Source of the DNA: Thermodesulfovibrio sp.
GTDB lineage: Bacteria > Nitrospirota > Thermodesulfovibrionia > Thermodesulfovibrionales > Thermodesulfovibrionaceae
Assembly: GCA_026415995.1 (NCBI GenBank)
Contig: JAOAGB010000022.1
Location: 1-22,126, forward strand
Length of the DNA: 22,126 nt
Direction: 5' to 3'
Each line of letters begins with the position of its first letter. Within the stretch, counting starts at the first letter, position 1. Below are positions 8,159-15,618 of the stretch, piece after piece. Under the pieces are notes generated by a model. That model did no database searches. It saw only the letters and a program-made list of their open reading frames with translations, and was not told the DNA's origin. A program made the position numbers and the translations under genes.

Positions 8159-10652
8159 AGTTTATCTTCTTGATGGAAGTTGTTTTGTTTATAGGGCTTA
8201 TCATGCTATAAAGGGCTTAAGCACATCAAGGGGGATACCAACAAATGCCATATATGGTTTTACAAGAATGCTTCTTAAACTTATTAAGGAAAAGAATGCT
8301 CATTATATGCTTATTGCCTTTGACAGCCCCCATAGGACAAAGAGGCACGAAGTATATGAGAATTACAAGATAACAAGACCTGAAACACCAAAAGATTTAC
8401 CTCTTCAACTTAAATATATAAAGGAAATTATAGACGCCTTTGGCATAAAGAGAACAGAAATACCAGGATATGAGGCAGATGATATAATTGCTACTTTAGC
8501 TCTTAGTCTTAAGCCTGAAGTTTCCTATATTGTAACACTTGATAAAGATATGCTTCAGCTTGTCTCAGATGAGGTTAAAATTTATGATCCCTCTAAAGAT
8601 TTAATCATTGACAGAGATTTTGTTTTAAAGAAATATGGCATACCTCCTGAAAAATTTGTTGATTTCATGGCATTAGTTGGTGACAGCATTGACAACATTC
8701 CAGGAGTAAAAGGTATAGGTGAAAAATCTGCTGCTGAACTTTTAAAAAGATATGGTTCTATTGAAGAAATTTTAAAACATCTTCAGATAATAAAACCTAC
8801 AAGATTAGCTGAATTAATTAGAAAAAATATAGATTCCATAAATTTAAGTAGAGAACTTGTAATATTACAGACTAATGCACCTGTTAAGTTAGATATGGAA
8901 GAACTGAAAATCAAAAATCCTGACAATAATAAACTTGCTGAACTTTTTCATGAATTAGAATTTAGCTCTTTATTAAAAGAGATTTTATCCACGCAAAACA
9001 CAGAAATTAGAGAGGAAAAATCTCTATTTCATCAGACTGACAAGGGGAAATTTATTGAAGATATAGATAAAAATACTCAGTTTGCAATACTTTATAGAGA
9101 CAATGATTTTATAGTAGCCACTAATGAAACTTTATATGAACTAAGCTCTCAGGATAGCCAATTAATAAATTTTTTGAATTCAGAGGCTCTGAAAATTATT
9201 TTTAACGCAAAAGATTTACTTAAAAAACTTAAATCCTTAAGTTTAAAAATAGCTCCTCCCTATTTTGATTTAATCATTTCTGCATATCTTATCAATCCGA
9301 ATAAAGGCAAGTATGAATTTAAAGACCTCGTTCTTGAATATCTTGGGAGGATTTATGATGATTCTTTCAGTATAGACTATACTGTAAAATTCATGTTTGA
9401 ACTTTATGAAAAGATTAGTTCAGAGTTAAGAGAAAAAGAACTTGAGAATGTGTATTTTAATATTGAAATGCCTCTTATAGAAGTCCTTGCTCAGATGGAG
9501 TTAGTGGGCATTAAAGTAAATATTGATAGGCTTGAAGGTCTTACAAAACAGATTTCCTTAGAGATTGATAAAATAAAGGAAAAAATTTATTCACTTGCAG
9601 GAATGGAGTTTAATCTCAATTCACCAAAACAACTTGCGGAAGTTTTATATGATAAGCTCGGACTAAAAAATAGAAGACGAGGGAAAAAGGCTCGTTCAAC
9701 AGAGATGGAAGTCCTTGAGGAACTTGCTTTTCAACATGAACTTCCACAGGAAGTTATAAATTATAGAAGTTTAAATAAACTTTTAACCAGTTATCTACAG
9801 CCAATTAAAGATTATATAAGGCCAGAAACAAGAAGAATTCATACTAAGTGGTCTCAAACAGTTGCAGGCACAGGAAGGATTGTAAGTAGCGAGCCAAATC
9901 TTCAGAATATTCCTGTAAAAGGGCAATGGGCAGAGTTTATAAGAGAAGTATTTATTCCTGAAGAAGGCTATTTATTTTTAAGTGCAGACTATTCTCAAAT
10001 TGAATTAAGAATTTTAGCCCATCTTAGTGATGACCCCTCTTTAATTAAAGCTTTCAAAGAAGGTAAGGATATTCATAAAGCAACGGCAGCAGAGATATTT
10101 TCACTAAAGGAAGAAGAGGTGACTGAAGAACATAGAAGAATCGCAAAGACTGTAAATTTTGGCATATCCTATGGCATAAGTGCTTTTGGACTTTCTGAGT
10201 CCATTAAGATTCCCTATGAAAAGGCTCAAGAACTCATTGATCTTTATTTTTTAAGATATCCAATGGTGAAAAAATTTATTGAAAATACCATAAATTTTGC
10301 AAAACAAAAGGGTTATGTGAGAACCTATTTTGGAAGAATTCGTCCTGTCCCTGATATCAATAGTCCCAATCAGTTTTTAAGACAGCAGGCTGAAAGAATA
10401 GCTGTTAATGCTGTTGTTCAAGGGACAGCTGCGGACATTATAAAAATAGCAATGATAAGAATATATGAAAGAATTAAGAGAGAGTCCTTAAATGCTAAAA
10501 TAATACTTCAAATTCACGATGAAATAGTGATTGAAGTAGGTATGGAAGAAGTTGATAAATTATCTGAGATTGTTAAAGAAGAAATGGCTAATTTTGAATT
10601 TAAAGTGCCTATTGAGGTAAATCTTTATTCAGGTGAAAGCCTAAATCTTTAA
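8151..10652 (+). CDS. polA: DNA polymerase I, Taq-like with an inactivated 3'-5' exonuclease domain
   Basis: The 833-residue protein (E. coli 928, Taq 832) carries an N-terminal 5' nuclease (residues 1-280; LDGSCFVYRAYH, YEADDIIATLA, VTLDKDM, and the LVGDSIDNIPGVKGIGEKSA helix-hairpin-helix). A degenerate 3'-5' exonuclease domain spans about 300-400. The polymerase domain has TGRIVSSEPNLQNIP, motif A DYSQIELR near 613, motif B RRIAKTVNFGISYG near 665 and motif C IHDEIVIEV near 789. Pol I fills gaps and removes RNA primers in replication and repair. The exonuclease region lacks the D-x-E catalytic motif, so proofreading is probably absent. The start is ATG 8151, with GAGG 9 bp upstream inside the permease gene. 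It closes the efflux operon, and its 3' end overlaps nikO on the other strand by 44 bp. Confidence 0.97.
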   Translation: MSEVYLLDGSCFVYRAYHAIKGLSTSRGIPTNAIYGFTRMLLKLIKEKNAHYMLIAFDSPHRTKRHEVYENYKITRPETPKDLPLQLKYIKEIIDAFGIKRTEIPGYEADDIIATLALSLKPEVSYIVTLDKDMLQLVSDEVKIYDPSKDLIIDRDFVLKKYGIPPEKFVDFMALVGDSIDNIPGVKGIGEKSAAELLKRYGSIEEILKHLQIIKPTRLAELIRKNIDSINLSRELVILQTNAPVKLDMEELKIKNPDNNKLAELFHELEFSSLLKEILSTQNTEIREEKSLFHQTDKGKFIEDIDKNTQFAILYRDNDFIVATNETLYELSSQDSQLINFLNSEALKIIFNAKDLLKKLKSLSLKIAPPYFDLIISAYLINPNKGKYEFKDLVLEYLGRIYDDSFSIDYTVKFMFELYEKISSELREKELENVYFNIEMPLIEVLAQMELVGIKVNIDRLEGLTKQISLEIDKIKEKIYSLAGMEFNLNSPKQLAEVLYDKLGLKNRRRGKKARSTEMEVLEELAFQHELPQEVINYRSLNKLLTSYLQPIKDYIRPETRRIHTKWSQTVAGTGRIVSSEPNLQNIPVKGQWAEFIREVFIPEEGYLFLSADYSQIELRILAHLSDDPSLIKAFKEGKDIHKATAAEIFSLKEEEVTEEHRRIAKTVNFGISYGISAFGLSESIKIPYEKAQELIDLYFLRYPMVKKFIENTINFAKQKGYVRTYFGRIRPVPDINSPNQFLRQQAERIAVNAVVQGTAADIIKIAMIRIYERIKRESLNAKIILQIHDEIVIEVGMEEVDKLSEIVKEEMANFEFKVPIEVNLYSGESLNL

Positions 10653-11292
10653 TTTTTCCTTGTTCAAGTAAATAAATTTTATCTGCTATTTTATTAAGAA
10701 AACTCTTATCGTGAGAGACTATGAGTAAAGTTTTAGTGTTGGCCTTTAGATAATTAAGTAATTTTTCTGTAGTATCTTCATCAAGTCCAGTTGAAGGCTC
10801 ATCAAGAAGAAAACACACAGGTTTCATTGCTATAACAGTAGCTAAAGCAACCAATCTTTTTTCACCACCTGAAAGTTTATAGGTCACTCTATCCTCAAGC
10901 CCTTGTATTCCGAGAATTTGAGAGGTTTTTCTTACTATCTCCATTGCTTCTTCCTTAGTTTTACCGAGATTTAGAGGTCCAAAGGCTATGTCTTCTTTTA
11001 CAGTAGGACAGAAAAGCTGGTTGTCTGAGTCTTGGAATAGAAAACCTATTTTCTGTCTTACCTCTATAAAATCCTTTTCTTTTTTTCTTATTTTACCAAA
11101 GATTTCAACAGTACCAGACTGAGGTTTAAGTAGTCCCATTATAATATGAAGAAGCGTTGTTTTACCAGAACCATTAGGACCAATCAAGCCTATTCTGTCT
11201 CCCTCGTAAATTTCAAAATTAAGGGAATTAAGAACAACCCTTTTGTCATAACTAAAGGTGATGTTTTTGAGTTTTATTATTGGTTCTTTCAA
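10609..11292 (-). CDS. nikO: Nickel/cobalt ECF-type transporter ATP-binding protein NikO/CbiO
   Basis: The 227-residue ATPase has Walker A GPNGSGKTT at residues 38-46, a Q-loop with the CbiO/EcfA-type FLFQDSDNQLF sequence (Q87), signature LSGGE at 140-144, Walker B CFLLDE with D164-E165, and switch H194. The DSDNQLF stretch and VKEDIAFGPLNLG are hallmarks of the ATPases of energy-coupling-factor metal importers (CbiO, NikO, EcfA). It powers uptake from the cytoplasmic side through the NikQ coupling protein. It is the last gene of the minus-strand operon. Its ATG overlaps the nikQ stop by 4 bp. Its final 14 or so codons lie opposite the end of polA, so the two operons converge and overlap with no terminator between them. 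Nickel rather than cobalt is inferred from the accessory genes nikK and nikL. Confidence 0.9.
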   Translation of the reverse strand: MKEPIIKLKNITFSYDKRVVLNSLNFEIYEGDRIGLIGPNGSGKTTLLHIIMGLLKPQSGTVEIFGKIRKKEKDFIEVRQKIGFLFQDSDNQLFCPTVKEDIAFGPLNLGKTKEEAMEIVRKTSQILGIQGLEDRVTYKLSGGEKRLVALATVIAMKPVCFLLDEPSTGLDEDTTEKLLNYLKANTKTLLIVSHDKSFLNKIADKIYLLEQGKIKDLGFHLNKDLPQ

Positions 11293-12032
11293 CTTTTAAC
11301 CCAGATCAATACAAAAATCAATGTAGAGATAACACCAAATATTATATCACTTTTTTTCATATAAAAATGTTCAAAAAGGGGAAAGTAACCTTTAAATCCT
11401 CTGCATAGCATTGCCTTATAAATATCTTCAGCTCTTTCATAACTTTTTATAAGCATCCCACCTATAATATAGGCATAAGTCTTATAAGTATGAATATCTG
11501 TCTTCGGAATAAAACCTCTCAATGAAACAGCTCTCTTTATTTTTAAATATTCATCATGAATTACTGTAATATAGCGATAAAAAAGAAAAAAAACTGTTAC
11601 AAGTTTAGTTGGAATTTTCAGATGAAGCATTGCATGGGCAAGGGAAAATATTGAGGAGGTTGAAAGCAGGGTTATCGTAGCGATAATAATGGCATTACAT
11701 TTAATTGTTATTGATAGAGCATAATTAAGCCCTGCATGACTTATTTTTATTGAACCTAATGTGATATAAGGATTTCCTGGATAAGTTATGGGAATAAAAA
11801 TCCATATAAAAGCAATAAAAAAGTTAGCTACAAGAAGTCTTGAAATTAGAGGTTTTATTTTAATTCTCGCAAATAAAAGAAGAGTTAATGAATAGAGAAG
11901 ATAGAAAAGAGGAATTTTTATACCTGATGATATGGCACATAGCACACTAAATAGGGTAAAAACTAATATCTTGACCCTGGGGTCTGCCTTATGAAAAAAA
12001 CTATTTCCCTCTGAGAACTCTTCAAGATGCAT
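11289..12032 (-). CDS. nikQ: Nickel/cobalt ECF-type transporter transmembrane coupling protein NikQ/CbiQ
   Basis: The 247-residue membrane protein starts with MHLEEFSEGNSFFHKADPRVKI, the common start of CbiQ/EcfT T-components. Several hydrophobic helices follow. The C-terminal coupling helices carry the two signature motifs, RAVSLRGFIP and then AMLCRGFKGYFP, whose small-residue-Arg-Gly sites contact the ATPase grooves. NikQ links the NikM substrate-binding subunit to NikO. It overlaps nikL by 11 bp and nikO by 4 bp. A final hydrophobic helix (IIFGVISTLIFVLIWVKS) ends the protein. The family assignment is firm; the metal is inferred from neighbours. Confidence 0.9.
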   Translation of the reverse strand: MHLEEFSEGNSFFHKADPRVKILVFTLFSVLCAISSGIKIPLFYLLYSLTLLLFARIKIKPLISRLLVANFFIAFIWIFIPITYPGNPYITLGSIKISHAGLNYALSITIKCNAIIIATITLLSTSSIFSLAHAMLHLKIPTKLVTVFFLFYRYITVIHDEYLKIKRAVSLRGFIPKTDIHTYKTYAYIIGGMLIKSYERAEDIYKAMLCRGFKGYFPLFEHFYMKKSDIIFGVISTLIFVLIWVKS

Positions 12033-12627
12033 TTTTCTTTCTTTTAATGAACATTATTATTCCCCAAATTCCTAAAATATATCCGATTCCTCCTATTATA
12101 TCTCTAAGGTTTATTTTATCCATCTGTTTTCGTAAATCAATTATTTCATTTCTCAATCCTTTTAGTTTAACATCTACGACCTCATCAATTATTTGTTTCA
12201 TTTCATCTCTGCCAACCCAAGTTTTAGGTTCTACTTGGCTTTTTTTATCTTTAGTAATATGTTCTTTAACTTCTTTCCTGTCAACTGCCTCTTTAATTTT
12301 ATACTCTACCCTATGTCCTTCACCAGCAGAAATGACTATTTTAAGCCCGTCTTTTTCTTTTGTGATGAAACTGTATTTACCCTTTTCATCTGTTGTAGTT
12401 TCTAAAATTTTTTGTCCATTAAAATTGTAAACTTCTACTTTACTGTTTTTGCAGGGTGAACCGTCCACAAAATAACATTCTCCAAATATTTTATCTCCTT
12501 CTCTATATGCATGTGTGTTGACCTTGTGGGCATAGACAAGAGAAGAGAAGAACAGGAAAAGTTGCAGGCAAATTATTGTTAGAATGAGACAAATAGCTGG
12601 CTTGAAAGACTTTATTTTTTTCTTCAT
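12022..12627 (-). CDS. nikL: NikL-type accessory membrane protein of the nickel importer
   Basis: This 201-residue protein has an N-terminal signal or anchor (residues 11-33, ending LVYA). A periplasmic beta-sandwich of carboxypeptidase-regulatory type follows (about 34-110, with EGDKIFGECYFVDGSPCKNSKVEVYN and TTTDEKGKYSF). Then come a charged helical stretch (about 140-172, likely coiled coil) and a C-terminal membrane helix with a KRKKNAS tail. If cleaved after VYA the mature protein starts with His34, followed by His38, possible metal ligands. This architecture and the position between nikM and nikQ match NikL, an accessory subunit found with NikK in nickel importers that lack NikN. It overlaps nikM by 4 bp and nikQ by 11 bp. 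Its biochemical role is not settled, so its part in transport is inferred from synteny. Confidence 0.8.
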   Translation of the reverse strand: MKKKIKSFKPAICLILTIICLQLFLFFSSLVYAHKVNTHAYREGDKIFGECYFVDGSPCKNSKVEVYNFNGQKILETTTDEKGKYSFITKEKDGLKIVISAGEGHRVEYKIKEAVDRKEVKEHITKDKKSQVEPKTWVGRDEMKQIIDEVVDVKLKGLRNEIIDLRKQMDKINLRDIIGGIGYILGIWGIIMFIKRKKNAS

Positions 12628-13217
12628 CCTAATGCCTCCGGTTTTACTTTTTTAAGATAAGTTATTACAAATCCGGTAATAATACCCTCAATTATAGCAA
12701 TTGGAAGATGCATAGCAACAAGAGTCCAAGCCAATCCTATAAAACTTTTTTCAGTCTCCAAAAGGGCTATGCTTATAAAAATTGTTGCAATAAGTATAGA
12801 TAGACTGCCACCTAAAAAACCACCCAAGAAAGCTAAATTTTTACTTCTGCGAAGCAATCCTCTAAAAATATAGTATGATAAAACTGCAGGCATTGCCATT
12901 GCAAAGGTGTTCACACCCAAAGTTGTAAGTCCACCAAACTGAAACAAAAGAGCCTGAAGCACCAGTGCTACAAATATAGAGGGAAAGGCTGACCAACCAA
13001 GAAGCATTCCTAAAAGTCCATTTAATAAAAGATGGGCAGAGGTAGGTCCTATTGGAACACGAATAAAAGATGCTATAAAAAATGCTGACGAAAGTACAGC
13101 AACTTTTGGTATGTCTTCATTTTTTATTTTTTTTAATCCTAAGGCAACTCCTATAAAAGATAAAATAGCTCCGGCAAACAACACCGGAGCTGACAAAACT
13201 CCTTCGGATATGTGCAT
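12624..13217 (-). CDS. nikM: Nickel/cobalt substrate-specific membrane component NikM/CbiM
   Basis: The 197-residue inner-membrane protein starts MHISEGVL, the near-invariant N-terminus of CbiM/NikM. In this family the amino group of Met1, the His2 side chain and a later His bind the metal, so the annotated start must be correct. The later ligand is seen in PIGPTSAHLLLNGLLG (His62). About six hydrophobic helices follow, including GLTTLGVNTFAMAMPAVLSY and the C-terminal HLPIAIIEGIITGFVITYL helix, both typical of the family. It is the S-component that recognises Ni(II) or Co(II), and it works with NikQ and NikO. The gene begins in a TAATG overlap with the nikK stop, with GGAGAT upstream, and overlaps nikL by 4 bp. 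Nickel is preferred over cobalt because nikK and nikL are present and no cobalamin genes are nearby. Confidence 0.93.
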   Translation of the reverse strand: MHISEGVLSAPVLFAGAILSFIGVALGLKKIKNEDIPKVAVLSSAFFIASFIRVPIGPTSAHLLLNGLLGMLLGWSAFPSIFVALVLQALLFQFGGLTTLGVNTFAMAMPAVLSYYIFRGLLRRSKNLAFLGGFLGGSLSILIATIFISIALLETEKSFIGLAWTLVAMHLPIAIIEGIITGFVITYLKKVKPEALG

Positions 13218-13987
13218 TATTTCATCTCCCTTGCCTTAACCCATATAACCCCACCAATTTCAACAGGAAAATCTTTACCATCCTTTTTTATCCTGTATGA
13301 AGCCTCGGTTAGTGCAGCAAAACCCCACCATCCAGCTTTTGGAATGGCATAGGTAAAAACTCCATTTGCATCTGCCTTTATAACCTGAGTTATATAGGAA
13401 TCCTTCGGTGCTTTTATTCTGCCGCCTTCATTAAAATATTCAACTTCCACATCTGCAAATGGAAGAGGTTTTCCATTAACCTTAACAATTCCCTGAAAAA
13501 CATTACCAGCCCAAAGTCCATAAGGTCTTGTAAGAGGTATAATCTCAATAGGAAGCCCTACTTCTCTATCCCATCCCTCCTCCTTTCCCAATGCTTGAAC
13601 TATAATTTTCGTATAATGAACAATAAATTTTTCCTCTGCCTGTTCCCAATAGGGCTGAGGTTCAAAATAGAAAATATAATCTCCAGGGCTTTTAATTGTA
13701 AATTGGGTTTCCCAAGTGTTTTTACCTTTAATCTTTTTGTTTATAAGCGTATTAAGTAAGTCAGTTTTCCTTTCTGCAAGCATTACTCCAAAGGCTTTTG
13801 GTTTTTCCATGTTTAACCATTCTTGCTCAAAGGGATGCATGAAGTAGAGTTTAAGTGTAATCTTTTTTGGGTCTTTCTCTCCAATTATGTCATCGGAAGG
13901 CAGTATTAATCCAAAATGTGCTTGAACTGTTCCTGTAAAGAATAAAACAGTAATCAAACTTAGTAAAAAAAATGAAAATTTTTTCAT
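13217..13987 (-). CDS. nikK: NikK-type periplasmic metal-binding protein (DUF4198 family)
   Basis: The 256-residue product has a signal peptide (MKKFSFFLLSLITVLFFTGTVQA, residues 1-23). Cleavage would leave His24 as the new N-terminus (HFGLILPSDD). The rest is two beta-rich domains of DUF4198/COG5266 type, with ITLKLYFMHPFEQEWLNMEKPKAFG, a PGDYIFYFEPQPYWE strand, and a second Ig-like domain (about 175-250) ending in AGWWGFAALTEASYRIKKDGKDFPVEIGG. Proteins of this family sit next to nickel and cobalt ECF transporters and are thought to deliver metal in the periplasm. A GAGGAGG site lies ahead of the ATG and the porin gene ends 13 bp upstream, so it belongs to the same operon. The mature N-terminal His could chelate Ni(II), which is my inference. 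Confidence 0.85.
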   Translation of the reverse strand: MKKFSFFLLSLITVLFFTGTVQAHFGLILPSDDIIGEKDPKKITLKLYFMHPFEQEWLNMEKPKAFGVMLAERKTDLLNTLINKKIKGKNTWETQFTIKSPGDYIFYFEPQPYWEQAEEKFIVHYTKIIVQALGKEEGWDREVGLPIEIIPLTRPYGLWAGNVFQGIVKVNGKPLPFADVEVEYFNEGGRIKAPKDSYITQVIKADANGVFTYAIPKAGWWGFAALTEASYRIKKDGKDFPVEIGGVIWVKAREMK

Positions 13988-14000
13988 TTCTTAACCTCCT

Positions 14001-15137
14001 CTAAAAGTTAAAGTTTAATCTCACACCATATATATTTCCTGCTTTGGTATTATCCCCGTCTCTGGCTTTATCACGAATATATTGATAATCAAAGGTTATG
14101 TCTGAACTAAGGGATTTATAACTGAAAAGTTTAAATTTTACGTATCCTTCAAATACCTGACTGTGCTTAAGTTCTTCATTCTTTGATGGAGACTTCAAAT
14201 AGGCATAACCTATTCCTATTTCATCATCCTTCCTTCCCCATACACTTCCATTTAAATTTAACCCAAAGGAATACATCTTGTTATAATCAACAACTGCCTT
14301 TGAAGACTGCCATCCTGCACGGAGGAAAGCTCCTAAAATGTCTTTTATAATTTGTTGATCAAAACTTATTCCAATACCTTTCAATTCCCTATAGGAGTCA
14401 GCATCCCAATTTTCAAATCTCTTATTTGTTGTGTATCCATAAACTCTATAATTACCCTCTCCAATGGACGTCTCAAGCTTATACCCCATCTGTGCACCAA
14501 GCCAGTTGTATTTTCTTTCTATTTCATTCTTTGAACGCATCCCTACTAATCTTAAATGAAACTTATCCCACTCAAACTCTACTGCTACACCAGCATCATA
14601 GCTTGGTAGATTTGCTAAGGGATTATGAACCAGTGCTTCATTCATAAACTGACTAAGTTCATCTCCTGCATAGTTGTTGTCATCAATAAATGCTGTTGAG
14701 TCAATTATTCCTGCTGTAATTTTAATTGACATGTCTTTCTTGAGTTCAAACTTGTGTGCATACCAAAGCTCAAGGAGATGATCCCTGCTGTGTCCATTTA
14801 TGTTTTTTAGGTCACTGAATAAGTCATCGGCATAGGGAGAAAGAACAAAGGGGGAGACAGCTTTCAGTCCATCTCTTTTTGCAAAGCTTGCTCTAAGGAA
14901 AAATTCACCATTTTCAATGGGTCGAAAGGATATATTAAAGTCCAATGCAGCAGTGCCTCTGTCCTTTTTCTTTGTCTCCGTCAGATCATCAGCATATCCC
15001 TTTGTCATTTTAAGCCACTGATATACTGTTGTTGCTGTCCCCGAAATTGATAGATTGTCTGTAATATCTACGGCAAAGGCTGAAAAAGGGAAAAGGAAAA
15101 TACAAAAAACTACTAAGAGATGCTTCATGACTCTCAT
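14001..15137 (-). CDS. Outer membrane beta-barrel porin in the nickel-uptake operon
   Basis: From ATG 15137 the protein is 378 residues, with a signal peptide (MRVMKHLLVVFCIFLFPFSAFA) and a mature start VDITDNLSISG. The body alternates polar and hydrophobic residues in short strands and ends in YGVRLNFNF; a terminal Phe is the standard signal for outer-membrane barrel assembly. I chose 15137 because AGGAGG lies 6 bp before it and the ATG overlaps the stop of the preceding gene by 4 bp; an upstream in-frame ATG at 15173 lacks these signs and would spoil the signal peptide. I cannot assign a named porin family. Its position directly before nikK suggests that it lets nickel or a nickel chelate cross the outer membrane. 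That function is inferred from context only. It could also be a general porin. Confidence 0.82.
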   Translation of the reverse strand: MRVMKHLLVVFCIFLFPFSAFAVDITDNLSISGTATTVYQWLKMTKGYADDLTETKKKDRGTAALDFNISFRPIENGEFFLRASFAKRDGLKAVSPFVLSPYADDLFSDLKNINGHSRDHLLELWYAHKFELKKDMSIKITAGIIDSTAFIDDNNYAGDELSQFMNEALVHNPLANLPSYDAGVAVEFEWDKFHLRLVGMRSKNEIERKYNWLGAQMGYKLETSIGEGNYRVYGYTTNKRFENWDADSYRELKGIGISFDQQIIKDILGAFLRAGWQSSKAVVDYNKMYSFGLNLNGSVWGRKDDEIGIGYAYLKSPSKNEELKHSQVFEGYVKFKLFSYKSLSSDITFDYQYIRDKARDGDNTKAGNIYGVRLNFNF

Positions 15138-15439
15138 GCCACTCCTCCTTTTTGTTTTAAATTTTTTATACAATCAAGACATTTCCTAAGAGTGCAAAGA
15201 CCACAACTGTGATACATAAAAAATGGAATTCCTTTGGCTTTTGCAATATTGATTATTTCATGTTTCACTGAGTGAGAGATTTTGTCTGTAAATATGACGA
15301 TAGCATCAACTTTGCCTATTTTTCTTGCAATATCTTTGGTTGGTTTTGTAAATATTTTTAGATTTATACCTCTTTGTTGTGCTTCATTTTGATAATGCCT
15401 TTCAAGTCTGTCCATTCCGCCAACTAAAATTATACTCAT
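15134..15439 (-). CDS. DUF2325 protein with C-terminal four-Cys motif, first gene of the nickel operon
   Basis: This 101-residue protein matches the DUF2325 family. Its features are the N-terminal VGGMDRLERHYQNEAQQRGI, a central VDAIVIFTDKISHSVKHEIINIAKAKGIP, and a Rossmann-like beta-alpha-beta pattern. The C-terminus carries CGLCTLRKCLDC, Cys79, 82, 87 and 90 in a CX2CX4CX2C pattern, with His77 just before it; this would suit a metal or redox site. No known function is established for the family. The ATG has an AAGGAGG site 5 bp upstream, and a sigma70 promoter lies about 50-75 bp upstream. It overlaps the porin gene by 4 bp. Leading the operon, it could sense metal or redox state or act as a metal-handling accessory protein. 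It has no DNA-binding motif that I can recognise. Confidence 0.8.
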   Translation of the reverse strand: MSIILVGGMDRLERHYQNEAQQRGINLKIFTKPTKDIARKIGKVDAIVIFTDKISHSVKHEIINIAKAKGIPFFMYHSCGLCTLRKCLDCIKNLKQKGGVA

Positions 15440-15477
15440 TTCAACCTCCTTTGTTTTACATACTTAATAAAGTTTGA

Positions 15478-15524
15478 ACATTCTAATTTTAAATAAAAAA
15501 TAAAATTTTGTCAATACATTCTAA
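15478..15524. repeat. Pair of 9-bp direct repeats bracketing the nickel-operon promoter
   Basis: ACATTCTAA occurs at 15478-15486 and again at 15516-15524 on the plus strand. The copies lie just outside the -10 and -35 boxes of the nickel-operon promoter, with a 38-bp centre spacing. They could be operator half-sites for an unknown metal regulator or a chance match in AT-rich DNA. Confidence 0.45.
15486..15514 (-). promoter_or_regulatory. Sigma70 promoter of the DUF2325-porin-nikKMLQO operon
   Basis: On the minus strand TTGACA (15514-15509) is a perfect -35 box. After exactly 17 bp TAAAAT (15491-15486) is a 5/6 -10 box. The predicted transcript starts near 15479, about 40 nt before the ATG at 15439. 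This is the best promoter in the window and the only obvious one for the seven-gene operon. Confidence 0.75.
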
Positions 15525-15618
15525 AATATTTGCAATTATGATATAGAAATATACTGAAATCTCCTATATAGCTGGATTTTAAGTATTATTGAGAAAGTTA
15601 GATGACTATATATTCAAC

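Larger units (their letters stand above)
15440..15618. other. Intergenic region between the P-type ATPase and the nickel operon
   Basis: This 179-bp stretch is very AT-rich. It holds the nickel-operon promoter (15486-15514, minus strand) and a bracketing 9-bp direct repeat. I see no convincing Rho-independent terminator for the ATPase gene that ends at 15619, and no clean nickel-regulator palindrome. Confidence 0.7.

Noticed and set aside
15440..15540. Classical NikR operator at the nickel operon
   Set aside because: No GTATGA-N16-TCATAC-like palindrome is present; only the 9-bp direct repeats are seen.
15540..15618. Rho-independent terminator after the P-type ATPase gene
   Set aside because: The only pairings are 4-5 bp AT-rich stems with no run of T on the minus strand.
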